A DNA stretch of 44,428 nt from Fibrobacterota bacterium (GTDB lineage: Bacteria > Fibrobacterota > OXYB2-FULL-49-7 > JAEUSG01), in assembly GCA_016788315.1 (NCBI GenBank), contig JAEUSG010000574.1:1-44428 (forward strand), written 5' to 3'. The position numbers and the translations under genes were made by a program. The notes under the pieces were generated by a model, which searched no databases, had not been told where the DNA came from, and saw only the letters and a list, made by a program, of their open reading frames with translations. This document shows, piece by piece, positions 1 to 8,431 of this stretch (within the stretch, counting starts at the first letter, position 1; every line of letters begins with the position of its first letter).

Positions 1-1340
1 ATCCCGCCGCCGTTTCTCCAGTCACTGTATTTGTAAAGCCTGCACCATCCGACACCAAGTCCGGTAAGATTACGGCAGACTACATAGACTGCGCCATTTT
101 TAGAATTTACTGCTACCTGGTCAGCAGATTTAACTGCAATTGAACCAAGTTTTGCTCCAAGGGTATCATAAACTCCGACTTCTCCTCTCACCCGGTCGCA
201 CACAAATATACGACCCGAGTCGTCAAATGCCGTTCCATGAAAAGCGGCCATGAGAGATAGCTCCAAGGGAGCGGTCGGACCGACTGTATTTAGGCGTCGA
301 ACAGATTCTACTGACGGCATTGTGTCTCTTGGTATTGAGATGAAAGGTGTCGCAGCACCTGTTGCTGCATTCACTTTAAAAATCTGCCCATCACGCCAGA
401 AACCTGTGTCTGTTGGAAACCAGACGCCATCGCTCTTTTTTGTAAATCTGTAAAATCCGGAAAGAAGGTAATATTTTTTATCTGGAGACAGAGTGAGGTA
501 GTGAGGGCCGCCGACTGATACTCCGGCTGAAACATTGACAGAAGGAAGCGTAGGCGATTTTACTATACGGCCGCTATCAACAAAAGCTCCATTTGCAGAT
601 AGAGCATAATATCTGAAAGTCGCATGCTGGAAAACATATAGGGCGCCATTTCTAATCTGCGGAATCAGATAGCTATCTTCGTATGCGAGGGGCGAGCCTC
701 CAAGTTGAGGAACATCAACAGCCTCTGTTCTAGGCAGAAATGAGCCGTCCGGCAGATTAACGACGCCATATGCACTCACTTCAGACAATGACATTCCAGC
801 TCTTGGCGGCCAGAGGGTTCGCTCATAGGATCCATCAGCAGAGTATCTTCGAAGCGCCATAATGCAGGTAGCATGATGCATCTGCCGCGGAGCAGATCCG
901 TAAGCATACACACTGCCATTTTCTCCTAGAGCAAGTCCACCAATAGTCCGATGAAAACGGTAGGGATTATCGCCTACAATAGTGTCAAGAACCGCTTTCA
1001 TACCTGCCCTGACCCTGACCCTGTAGTTTCCGGAACCTGTTAACGGCTTTCCATAATCATCTTTACCGTCCCATACAATAGTCTGCCGGAGGGAATCTTT
1101 CAAGAGAGGAAGAGGTGCATTAGCCCCAAGCCGGCCAGCAGCCAGATGGCGGACAATAATGCTGTCATCGATATCAATAACAGCCACTTCAACATCTGTT
1201 GCTTCAGAGATAGTAAAGGTTACATTGTAGCTGCCTGATGGAAGCTTGACAATCGATGGCTGTTCAGTTAACGCCGGAACCGCATAAGGTTCTGCCAACA
1301 ACAAAAGAGCAAGAGCGGATATAAAGATGGTTTTTATCAT
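1..1340 (-). CDS. Secreted FlgD-like/NHL-type beta-propeller protein (3' end cut by window)
   Basis: An open minus-strand frame runs from an ATG at 1340 off the left edge, giving about 446 codons without a stop. The first 20 or so residues (MIKTIFISALALLLLAEPYA) form a signal peptide. Residues of about 30-110 look like a FlgD-type Ig fold, with the hallmark WDGKDDYGKPLTGSGNYRV. The rest carries repeated propeller-blade patterns of the NHL/SMP-30 kind, such as GGLALGENGSVYAYG, LTLSPDKKYYL and GTAFDDSGRIFVCDR. The product should be exported and probably ends in a sorting domain outside the window. It starts 27 bp after the kinase gene on the same strand, so it is likely the last gene seen of that operon. 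Ligand and function are unknown. The family reading is from pattern only. Confidence 0.72.
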   Translation of the reverse strand, partial: MIKTIFISALALLLLAEPYAVPALTEQPSIVKLPSGSYNVTFTISEATDVEVAVIDIDDSIIVRHLAAGRLGANAPLPLLKDSLRQTIVWDGKDDYGKPLTGSGNYRVRVRAGMKAVLDTIVGDNPYRFHRTIGGLALGENGSVYAYGSAPRQMHHATCIMALRRYSADGSYERTLWPPRAGMSLSEVSAYGVVNLPDGSFLPRTEAVDVPQLGGSPLAYEDSYLIPQIRNGALYVFQHATFRYYALSANGAFVDSGRIVKSPTLPSVNVSAGVSVGGPHYLTLSPDKKYYLLSGFYRFTKKSDGVWFPTDTGFWRDGQIFKVNAATGAATPFISIPRDTMPSVESVRRLNTVGPTAPLELSLMAAFHGTAFDDSGRIFVCDRVRGEVGVYDTLGAKLGSIAVKSADQVAVNSKNGAVYVVCRNLTGLGVGWCRLYKYSDWRNGGG

Positions 1341-1367
1341 ATATCCGCAAAATAATTACTTATACAC

Positions 1368-2720
1368 TTATCTGTTAAGTATTGATTGCAACCGCACTTT
1401 TGCCTGTTTTACTTCAGACAGCGCAGCACTGTCCCTTCCATAGGTTCTGATGAAATCCTTCCAAAGATTGATTACCTGATCAGCACTCCCATCATTTTCG
1501 CTGATAGCAGAGATCCGCTCAAACTCCATTTGATAAATCGGTTTTTGAATTTGAACTACTATCGGAGCATGAACAGGTTCGGGTTGAGGTTTTAAGGGTT
1601 CTGCACTTTTGGGCAAAATATGCCGGACAACCGGTTCAGCCTTTTTGATTTCAATTACAGTATCAATCTTAACCAGTGTATCAACAGTTTTTAAAATAAC
1701 AGGACCTGTCTTTTCGATTACCGGCGTAACCGACTGTTCAGCCTTCGGATAAAAAACAACAATGGCTGCTGCCGAAACTAAAACTGCAGCTAATACATAA
1801 ATGGATTTATGAATCCTGACCCCAGGAGCTGCCAATGCGGTAGAAATAGATCTGATTAGGCTGAGATAATGTGAAGCATCCGCCGGTCTTCCGCTCTTTT
1901 TTGATTTAAGACCGGACTTAACTAGTGAATCAAAGGAAGCAGGTAAGCCTTTAACAATAGTTCCAGCCGGTCTAAAATCTGCCGCCATTATCGACCTGAT
2001 GATTGAGGTCAATGTGTTTCCAGTATATGGAGGAAGCCCTGTCACCATTTCATAAAGAACTACTGTTAATGAATAGAGATCTGTTCTGCCATCAAGTTCC
2101 TCTCCGTCAATCTGTTCCAAAGGCATGTAGCCGCATGTACCTACTATGGTACCTGTGACTGTTTCACCGCTAAGCCCCTCATATCTTGCTATGCCGAAAT
2201 CTGCAAGCTTTACCTGACCGTCATTTCTGATTAGAATATTCTCCGGTTTAACATCGCGGTGGACAATGCCGCTTCCGTGTGAATGAATGTACTTTAATGC
2301 CTCTGCACACTGTTCTGCAATTAGCAGCGCCTCTTTTAGCGGCAGCTTCTGCCTCTCCTCAATTAGAGATCGCAGAGACGAACCTTCAACATATTCCATT
2401 TCTATGAACAGCCGGCCATTTTCCTCTCCAGCATGATGTACCTGTACAATGTTTGGATGACTCAAAGAGGCTGCCAGTCTTGCCTCTTTTAGAAAGCGCT
2501 CCTTGGTTTTTACATCAAGCAGCATATCTCTTCTTAGAACCTTTATGGCCCTTTTCACACCAAGCTCTTTGTGTCTTGCAAGGTAAACAGCTCCGGCCCC
2601 ACCCATACCTAAAAAAGATTCTATAACGCAATGGCCGTAAATATCGCCCGTATAGGCTTCTGCAGGATCAGATGATTTCTCCTGCCGGTGAACCTTAGTG
2701 ACAAATGGATCTGCCGACAA
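1368..2720 (-). CDS. Transmembrane Ser/Thr protein kinase (Hanks/PknB-like)
   Basis: This is a eukaryotic-like kinase predicted to phosphorylate Ser/Thr on partner proteins. Its domain spans about residues 28-295: glycine loop GMGGAGAVYLARH (38-50), ATP-anchoring Lys60 in AIK, helix C Glu79 region, catalytic HRDVKPEN with Asp156, DFG at 174-176 and an activation loop TVTGTIVGTCGYMPLEQ. All key residues are present, so it should be active. One membrane segment lies at about 306-324. It is followed by a Pro/Glu-rich, helical outer part of about 125 residues with no PASTA repeats. The N-terminal kinase faces the cytoplasm. The FHA gene ends 32 bp upstream on the same strand, and FHA domains bind phosphothreonine, so the two probably work together. 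The start taken is a TTG at 2720 with no clear ribosome site, so the true N-terminus is uncertain by about 20 residues. Confidence 0.9.
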   Translation of the reverse strand: MSADPFVTKVHRQEKSSDPAEAYTGDIYGHCVIESFLGMGGAGAVYLARHKELGVKRAIKVLRRDMLLDVKTKERFLKEARLAASLSHPNIVQVHHAGEENGRLFIEMEYVEGSSLRSLIEERQKLPLKEALLIAEQCAEALKYIHSHGSGIVHRDVKPENILIRNDGQVKLADFGIARYEGLSGETVTGTIVGTCGYMPLEQIDGEELDGRTDLYSLTVVLYEMVTGLPPYTGNTLTSIIRSIMAADFRPAGTIVKGLPASFDSLVKSGLKSKKSGRPADASHYLSLIRSISTALAAPGVRIHKSIYVLAAVLVSAAAIVVFYPKAEQSVTPVIEKTGPVILKTVDTLVKIDTVIEIKKAEPVVRHILPKSAEPLKPQPEPVHAPIVVQIQKPIYQMEFERISAISENDGSADQVINLWKDFIRTYGRDSAALSEVKQAKVRLQSILNR

Positions 2721-2752
2721 ATCGGAGACAGATATTTCTTTGGTTTTTACTA

Positions 2753-3493
2753 TCAGAGAGCCTCCTCGGCAACCGAAAGCAGCTTTTTCCGCTCTTTGGA
2801 AGCGGGATCAGGAAAATATCTCAGACCCTCATTAGCAATTTTAACAACCTCTGCAAACTGTCCCTGCCGTTTCAGTATTTTGCATGTCAGAAGCACATCA
2901 GATAAAATAGAGTCTCTTTCGCCTATAAGTCTGTTTCGTTTCACCTTTATGAGATTGTCAACAGAGTCATTGCCATCTGTTGACAGAATCATATTATATA
3001 GAGATATTGCCTGCTCATATCTTTCGGGGAAATTTTTCCTTTCGCTTGCATAATAAGCTGCTTCCAAAACCATTTTCTGTAACTCTTCTGTATTAATTTT
3101 AATACTGGTTTTACTCTGAGAGTTTTCACCATTTACTTTACGAGTATAAAACAAAAAGAGAACCAAACTGAAAGATACCAGAAGTAGAATTACCGGCATT
3201 ACTTTTTTATGCCTGCTCCGTTTAAGGGATGTCTGTGCTTTATAGTTGAATTTATGTTCGAAGACTCCAATAACATCACCGTGAGTAAGCTGCACCGTCT
3301 CATTAATTTCGCGACCATTAATTGTTAGTGTGCCCCCTTTAAATTTCTCAACATACCACCCATTATCGCGAAAGGTGAAAAGTGCGTGCTGCCGCGACAC
3401 ACGCTCATCGTCGATAACAATCTCCGGATCTGAACCTGGACTTTTGCGCCCCAGTAAAGCTCTTGTACCTTGCAAAACCAAATCAGTTTCCAT
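2753..3493 (-). CDS. FHA-domain membrane protein
   Basis: This 246-residue protein has a forkhead-associated domain at about 1-95, showing GRK (15-17), the phosphothreonine-pocket pattern SRxxH (Ser33, Arg34, His37 region) and the NG turn at about 59-60. A single membrane helix follows at about 98-117 (VMPVILLLVSFSLVLFLFY). The C-terminal half, on the far side of the membrane, is helical and TPR-like. FHA domains read phosphothreonine, and the kinase encoded next is the obvious source of that mark. The ATG at 3493 overlaps the end of the TadC-like gene by 11 bp, pointing to translational coupling. Domain identity is clear. The kinase partnership is inferred from gene order. Confidence 0.85.
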   Translation of the reverse strand: METDLVLQGTRALLGRKSPGSDPEIVIDDERVSRQHALFTFRDNGWYVEKFKGGTLTINGREINETVQLTHGDVIGVFEHKFNYKAQTSLKRSRHKKVMPVILLLVSFSLVLFLFYTRKVNGENSQSKTSIKINTEELQKMVLEAAYYASERKNFPERYEQAISLYNMILSTDGNDSVDNLIKVKRNRLIGERDSILSDVLLTCKILKRQGQFAEVVKIANEGLRYFPDPASKERKKLLSVAEEAL

Positions 3494-4280
3494 AAATAAA
3501 CCTCAATATGATGGGTCCAATCATAACAATAAAGATGACAGGAAAAATAAAGAGGGCAAGAGGTGCTAGAAGCTTAACTGGCGCTTCGTAGGCAAGTTTT
3601 TCCGCCTTTTGAAGCCTCGTCGTTCGAAGTCTTAAAGAGAGCTGACGCAAAGCGGTTGAAAGGGGACTTCCCCTTTTCTCTGACTGCAGAACTGTAGATG
3701 CAAATTCGTTTGCCTCTTCTATACTGAGTCTGCGCTTGAACCTTCCGAATGCCTCATCCTTTGTAAGCCCCATATCAAGATCGAGCACCAGCAATCCTAC
3801 CTCCCTGCCGAAAATGGCCCCTTTTGACCTTTCCTGAAATTTTTTAAGTGCCGGCAGAAGAGCAACACCTGACTCCAGCATCATACTCATTATATCAAGA
3901 AAAGGAACCATTCCGTTTCGAAGCTCTCTTCCCCTCTTTGCATGGAGTTCACGGCGCTTCAACTCAGGAAGCATAAAAACGGCAGCAGCAGCCATCAATG
4001 CAGCAGAGGAGGATCCACCAGAAAACAGAACCGCCAGCAATACTAGAATGGAGACACCCTCCTTCATAATCAGATACCTGTTAAAATCGGGCCATGAACT
4101 TAGTACTCCGTTTGCCCGTTCCGCTTCATACTTACTTCTGTAAGAATTGATTGGAAGCTGGTTATTTAAAACTATCAGTTTTGTTTTTATTGTTTCTGCA
4201 ATATCAGGGCATTTTAAAAGCAGGTATAATGAGAGAGAGAACGAGAGAGTTTCTATTATAAAAACAATTTGGGATTGCAT
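3483..4280 (-). CDS. tadC: TadC-like type II secretion F-domain membrane protein
   Basis: About 265 residues. The C-terminal half carries the T2SSF signature of TadC proteins: a cytoplasmic helical block (ALKKFQERSKG... GLTKDEAFGRFKRR... FASTVLQSEKRGSPLSTALR) followed by a membrane hairpin with APVKLLAPLALFIFPVIFIV. Membrane segments also occur at the N-terminus and around residues 85-105. TadC normally forms the inner-membrane platform of Tad/Flp pili together with TadB and the ATPase TadA. None of those, nor a flp or rcpA gene, lies in this window. I chose the ATG at 4280 because GGGG sits eight bases upstream. A GTG at 4304 in the same frame would add eight residues. Either way it overlaps the glycosylase gene. 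Membership of the fold is well supported, but a pilus role is only inferred. Confidence 0.75.
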   Translation of the reverse strand: MQSQIVFIIETLSFSLSLYLLLKCPDIAETIKTKLIVLNNQLPINSYRSKYEAERANGVLSSWPDFNRYLIMKEGVSILVLLAVLFSGGSSSAALMAAAAVFMLPELKRRELHAKRGRELRNGMVPFLDIMSMMLESGVALLPALKKFQERSKGAIFGREVGLLVLDLDMGLTKDEAFGRFKRRLSIEEANEFASTVLQSEKRGSPLSTALRQLSLRLRTTRLQKAEKLAYEAPVKLLAPLALFIFPVIFIVMIGPIILRFIYGN

Positions 4281-4918
4281 AATTTCAACCCCGAAAGAGG
4301 ACACTCAATGCAAAGCGGGACTCTCTTTTTACAGAAGTTTTTCGCCGTTTCAACAATGAGTGCATGATACTGGTTATAAGTTTCAGCTTCAATATTCTTT
4401 TCAAAAACACACCTGACCTCTTCATACGTTTCAGTTCCAACTAAGAGCCCAATTCTTCCAAAAATTCTTCGCGTGTACGCATCGACGACAAATACCGGCT
4501 TTTGCAACGCATAAAGCAGAATTGAATCTGCTGTTTCCGGACCTATTCCATTTGTTGCAAGAAGCATTTCACGCAATTGCGGCAAGGGTTGATTAGCCAT
4601 AAAGCTGATAGAACCCTTGAATTCCGAATCTATTAGACCTATCAAACGTTTAATTCTTTCACTTTTTTGCACAAAAAAACCTGATGGTCTGATATTTTTT
4701 TGAATAACATCTAACTTGGCTTGCCTCAATGCCTTAATAGACAACATTTTGTTCTGTTTCAGGAGATTGATAGCCTTTTCTACATTGGCCCAAGAGGTGT
4801 TTTGAGTAAGAATTGCACCGACCATAACTTCAAATGGTGTTTTTGCAGGCCACCAATATAGTGGCCCGAAATGAGAATTCAGTATTGAATAAACTCGGCC
4901 AACAAGAGGCTCTTTCAC
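4256..4918 (-). CDS. HhH-GPD DNA glycosylase, endonuclease III-like (COG2231 type)
   Basis: This is a base-excision repair glycosylase of the endonuclease III superfamily, 220 residues. The N-terminal motif PFEVMVGAILTQNTSWANVE is typical of the COG2231 (3-methyladenine glycosylase-like) branch. The helix-hairpin-helix lies at 120-137 (NGIGPETADSILLYAL) and the catalytic Asp is Asp146 (VVDAYTRR). The position of the lyase Lys of true endonuclease III holds Glu128, so a monofunctional glycosylase without AP-lyase activity is expected. Four Cys (196, 203, 206, 214) suit a [4Fe-4S] cluster, but the last gap is seven residues rather than the usual five. It starts with GTG two bases after the esterase stop. 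Substrate is not readable from sequence. Confidence 0.85.
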   Translation of the reverse strand: MKEPLVGRVYSILNSHFGPLYWWPAKTPFEVMVGAILTQNTSWANVEKAINLLKQNKMLSIKALRQAKLDVIQKNIRPSGFFVQKSERIKRLIGLIDSEFKGSISFMANQPLPQLREMLLATNGIGPETADSILLYALQKPVFVVDAYTRRIFGRIGLLVGTETYEEVRCVFEKNIEAETYNQYHALIVETAKNFCKKRVPLCIECPLSGLKLCNPKLFL

Positions 4919-4920
4919 TG

Positions 4921-7293
4921 TTATTTCATTAAGGTAAGAGCGAGTGTCTTAACATGAGAACCTAACCTGTACCTAACTAGATATGCACCGCTTGGAAGCT
5001 TTTTCCCTGCAGCATCACTGCCATTCCAGCAAACAGAAACTATAGAAGCAGGCGATACTTTACTTTTTAAAACAGTATTTATAAGCCTGCCCTTGATGTC
5101 ATATATCTCAACGGATGCTTCTCCGGAATAGTTTCCGGAGTAGAGATTTATTACTGTTGAAGGGTTGAATGGATTGGGCTCAGCTTTAATCTTAGGCTCG
5201 CTGCCGGAAAAACCTGCCTTTTCAGCACTTATTGCAAACTTTAAAGGAAGTTTAAGGGAGTAGTATTTATAAACAGAGGCATCACGCCCCTTTTGACCAC
5301 CACTGAAGGAGCCAAGATGCTCAACTTTAAGAATAAGTTCTGAAGGCAGGGAATCTGACAACTTTTTTGTCAACTGCATCTCAGCAGACAGATTCGACCT
5401 ATTTCTGTTCCATGTGTATTCCCGCATGCCTACAGTCTGCACTACAGCACTATTCTGACCGTTTACACAAACAGCGGGATGCCAGGTATTGGCATCCTGA
5501 GTAACCCACCCTTTGGCAGATTTTATCCAGATTGTAAAAACTTCACCGCTGTCTATTTTTCCGTCTCCGTTACCCCGGCCTTCGCTTACATATTGAGAAG
5601 ATATGACATTAAAGGAAGTATTGCTGGTGCTGCCCTTCATTATGGTCAGCGTTTCTGAACGGCCGTCGAAAATCTTAACTTCTGAAGAATCAACAGGAAG
5701 CGGAGGATCGGCTACAAACACCCTGATAAGATGCTCTCTATCCTGATCAATATCAGTCCCGGAAAATCTAACCTTTACAAAACCATATTGAAGATGCTGT
5801 TGAAAACCGACTGCATTTGCCTCTGCGGAATCAAGAATTTTTTCGCCTCTTAGAATCATCAGCGAATCAATTTTTTTGGTCATTTGCGGCTGCAGTGTTC
5901 CTGCATATTTGTATCCGTTCTTTACCGTAACCATAGGTCCCGTTGTTGTTGTGTAGACAGCAACGCCTGTCGCAGGAGCGATACCTAAATTTGCTAAAAT
6001 GGCACCTATTGCTGTATCGCGGCCGGCAAAAATTGAGATATCCTCATTAACAGTATCGGTCAGAAGCACTATCGGTTTGCGTATTCCATTTCCTGAAATT
6101 CCAAAGACCTCACCCATTCCGCCGGCACAGTTTACACTTAATCTGCCGGCACTGTCTGCTGTAATCGATGACGATGTAAAAAGTGCGGTTCTGTAATTAT
6201 ACTTCTGTATTGAATATGAAGCATTCGGAGTGTAGCGGGGAGCGGTTTTTACAGTAACAGGATATTCCGCTAATGAATAACCGAATGGAAGAAACTTTCT
6301 TGTAAGAAGAGAGAACCCTGATGGTGTTACATCCTTAAGATAGATCCAGCCCGTATCCCTTTTTTGAGCGGTTATAGAATAGCCCCACCCTTCACTTTGC
6401 GGATAAAATGTTACATATGAAAAACAGGTCGGCTCATTTGACCGATCCTCGTTAAATGTCCGCATATGAAAATTCAACTGTGAGTCAACTCTGAATGCCC
6501 AATGTCTGTAAAATGGTGTGCGAAGATATTCATGATTGAGTCCGGCACCCATTAGACCAAGAGAGAGTTCTCTGCTGCAGGAGTAAATGTAATCGCCTGT
6601 GTTTGCTGTAGTCCGTGTTGAATGCCATCTTAAATTACGCCACAATTCCTGAACATCTGTAACCGCCACGCTGACAGAATCACCGATGCAGTTTCTTGTA
6701 GGTGAATGACAGAAGGTCGAAACACTTCTTATGAGATGCGGAACCTGAGCCGCAATGTCAATAGCCGCCTGACCGCCCATGGAAAGACCGGTAACCGCTC
6801 TAAATTGCGGAGAAGCCTTTGTCGGATAAAGCGAATCAACAGCAGAGACAATTTCGGCAAAATACTTACCGAGATTCATATATGTTTTACTTAAACCGGG
6901 AGAATTTTGAATAAAGAACCAGTTATTAAGACAGCCTCCTGTTCCGGCAATTCCGCCATCTATCATGACAACAATTGCATTGTTGTCATTGGTAAAGGCT
7001 TGAAAATCTGCATTAAAAGGCTTAGTCAACGGATATACACATCCAGTTGAACAGATGGGGGGTTCATACCCGCCGTCAGCAGCGTAAGAGCTGTAAGAAT
7101 CGCCGGCATATGAGCCGCCACAACCATGACAATAATATATGACCGGATAACGGGTTGTACCGGAACTGTCGAAACCTGCACCGGTCCATACCCTGAATTT
7201 TCTATCAAGCCCAAGAACAGAACTTTTAAAAGTAATATCCCTGTAAGCTGCATCCGGCACACTTATCAGGGCCAGAAGCAACAGGACAAACAC
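4921..7293 (-). CDS. Secreted esterase (alpha/beta hydrolase) with C-terminal sorting domain
   Basis: 790 residues. The GTG start at 7293 has GAGG eight bases upstream and begins an apparent signal peptide (MFVLLLLALISVPDAA). Residues of about 18-280 are an esterase-D/feruloyl-esterase-like hydrolase: oxyanion region YYCHGCGG (about 54-60) and nucleophile Ser171 in GLSMGG. The middle holds Ig-like or adhesive regions. The last 85 or so residues are a sorting-type domain with PNPFNPSTVINL, EIYDIKGRLI and a final LVRYRLG...LALTLMK, as in proteins exported by type IX-like systems of FCB bacteria. A role in deacylating plant or other extracellular polymers is plausible but not proven. It sits between the Hc1-like gene (2 bp gap) and the glycosylase gene (2 bp gap), so it is co-transcribed with unrelated genes. 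Confidence 0.83.
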   Translation of the reverse strand: MFVLLLLALISVPDAAYRDITFKSSVLGLDRKFRVWTGAGFDSSGTTRYPVIYYCHGCGGSYAGDSYSSYAADGGYEPPICSTGCVYPLTKPFNADFQAFTNDNNAIVVMIDGGIAGTGGCLNNWFFIQNSPGLSKTYMNLGKYFAEIVSAVDSLYPTKASPQFRAVTGLSMGGQAAIDIAAQVPHLIRSVSTFCHSPTRNCIGDSVSVAVTDVQELWRNLRWHSTRTTANTGDYIYSCSRELSLGLMGAGLNHEYLRTPFYRHWAFRVDSQLNFHMRTFNEDRSNEPTCFSYVTFYPQSEGWGYSITAQKRDTGWIYLKDVTPSGFSLLTRKFLPFGYSLAEYPVTVKTAPRYTPNASYSIQKYNYRTALFTSSSITADSAGRLSVNCAGGMGEVFGISGNGIRKPIVLLTDTVNEDISIFAGRDTAIGAILANLGIAPATGVAVYTTTTGPMVTVKNGYKYAGTLQPQMTKKIDSLMILRGEKILDSAEANAVGFQQHLQYGFVKVRFSGTDIDQDREHLIRVFVADPPLPVDSSEVKIFDGRSETLTIMKGSTSNTSFNVISSQYVSEGRGNGDGKIDSGEVFTIWIKSAKGWVTQDANTWHPAVCVNGQNSAVVQTVGMREYTWNRNRSNLSAEMQLTKKLSDSLPSELILKVEHLGSFSGGQKGRDASVYKYYSLKLPLKFAISAEKAGFSGSEPKIKAEPNPFNPSTVINLYSGNYSGEASVEIYDIKGRLINTVLKSKVSPASIVSVCWNGSDAAGKKLPSGAYLVRYRLGSHVKTLALTLMK

Positions 7294-7295
7294 TT

Positions 7296-7478
7296 TTATT
7301 CCTCGTCTTTCGAAGCGCCCTTTTTTTCCTGGATCTTTTCGCGGATGTCCTGAACAGACTTCTTTATATTCTGACAGACTTTCCTAGCACGGGTTCCTGC
7401 AGAATTATTTCCTCTCTCAAACTTATCCAGTTCAACTCTGAGAGACTCGATTTCCAACATGAGATTTGATAAATCCAT
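7296..7478 (-). CDS. Histone H1-like Hc1-family small protein
   Basis: 60 residues, mostly helical and charged. The pattern ERGNNSAGTRARKVCQNIKK followed by a VQDIREKIQE motif matches the short histone H1-like (Hc1 N-terminal) proteins of Bacteroidota and Chlamydiota, which share G-N-x-A-G-T-R-x-R-K then Q-x-I-R. These are thought to bind DNA or nucleoid, though the core lacks a strongly basic tail here. The ATG at 7478 is preceded by an excellent GGAGG. The stop lies two bases before the esterase start. It is 50 bp from sppA and may be read from the same transcript. A coiled-coil protein of another family cannot be excluded. Confidence 0.72.
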   Translation of the reverse strand: MDLSNLMLEIESLRVELDKFERGNNSAGTRARKVCQNIKKSVQDIREKIQEKKGASKDEE

Positions 7479-7528
7479 AAAATCCTCCGTATGTGTTTTA
7501 AAGTCCTTATATCCGATATAATAATTTA

Positions 7529-8431
7529 TTACGGTTTAAAAAGGTAGCTTAAATGACCAAACATCAGCTTATTTTTTATGTCAAGGATTTCCTTGGGCTG
7601 TTTCATGAGCCGTTCAAAAAAAGAGTTGCCGCTTCCGGTATTAGCTCTTTTTTCAGGAGCATCCTCTGAAAGATCGGCAAGTTCACGCGCCAAAACCTTC
7701 GCGTCTTCATAAGTGCCTGTGAGATCAACAAGGCCGGCTGTTATTGCCTGCCTGCCTGTCATAATGCGGCCATCAGCCCACTTTGCCACAGAATCATATT
7801 CCATTCCACGGCCAATTGCAACCGCTTCAACAAATTGATCCCAGGTATCATCAATGACCACCTGAAACAACCGTCTTTCATCTTCATTGAGTCTTCTATG
7901 TAGCCCGCCCGCATCTTTGTACCTTCCGCTTTTTACAACTTCCATATCAACGCCGATCTTTTTCATTAGATCCGGAGCTGTAGGGAATTCGAAAATGACA
8001 CCGATACTGCCGGTTAAAGTACCGGGATTTGCCATGATAGTATCCGCCGCTGATGCAATATAGTAGCCCCCCGATGCCGCTACACTGCCGAACGAAGCGA
8101 CAATCGGCTTACCTGACGAACGGAAATTCATAACAGCTGAATATATTTCCTGCGAAGGGGCAACCGCTCCGCCTGGGCTGTTTATGCGCAGCACAAGCGC
8201 TTTAACAGAATTATCTTTTTCCAATGTCGACAACTCTTCAATAATATCTTCAGATGAATATATTATCCCCTCGATTTCAACAATACCGATTGCATTCTGA
8301 CTCAGCAACGAGGACATTTCTCCACTAAGCTTACCTCTCTCCTTTGAGGATGATGCGACTGCAAGGATCGCACCAACGGTAAAAAGAGCAAAAAGAACCA
8401 GACCACCGATTATCCATCTTTTCTTATCCAA
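7529..8431 (-). CDS. sppA: Signal peptide peptidase SppA (short form)
   Basis: This membrane-anchored serine protease of family S49 digests cleaved signal peptides. From the TTG at 8431 the product is 300 residues: a membrane anchor at about 6-26, a strand NAIGIVEIEGII, the oxyanion motif RINSPGGAV (82-90), nucleophile Ser120 in SVAASGGYYIA and the predicted base Lys172 in SGRYKDAG. The length matches the single-domain 36-kDa type. The TTG was chosen because AGAGGGAG ends six bases upstream and because longer starts would run far into the hydrolase gene. It overlaps that gene's stop by eight bases, so translation is probably coupled. A longer 323-residue reading from 8500 is unlikely. Confidence 0.93.
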   Translation of the reverse strand: MDKKRWIIGGLVLFALFTVGAILAVASSSKERGKLSGEMSSLLSQNAIGIVEIEGIIYSSEDIIEELSTLEKDNSVKALVLRINSPGGAVAPSQEIYSAVMNFRSSGKPIVASFGSVAASGGYYIASAADTIMANPGTLTGSIGVIFEFPTAPDLMKKIGVDMEVVKSGRYKDAGGLHRRLNEDERRLFQVVIDDTWDQFVEAVAIGRGMEYDSVAKWADGRIMTGRQAITAGLVDLTGTYEDAKVLARELADLSEDAPEKRANTGSGNSFFERLMKQPKEILDIKNKLMFGHLSYLFKP

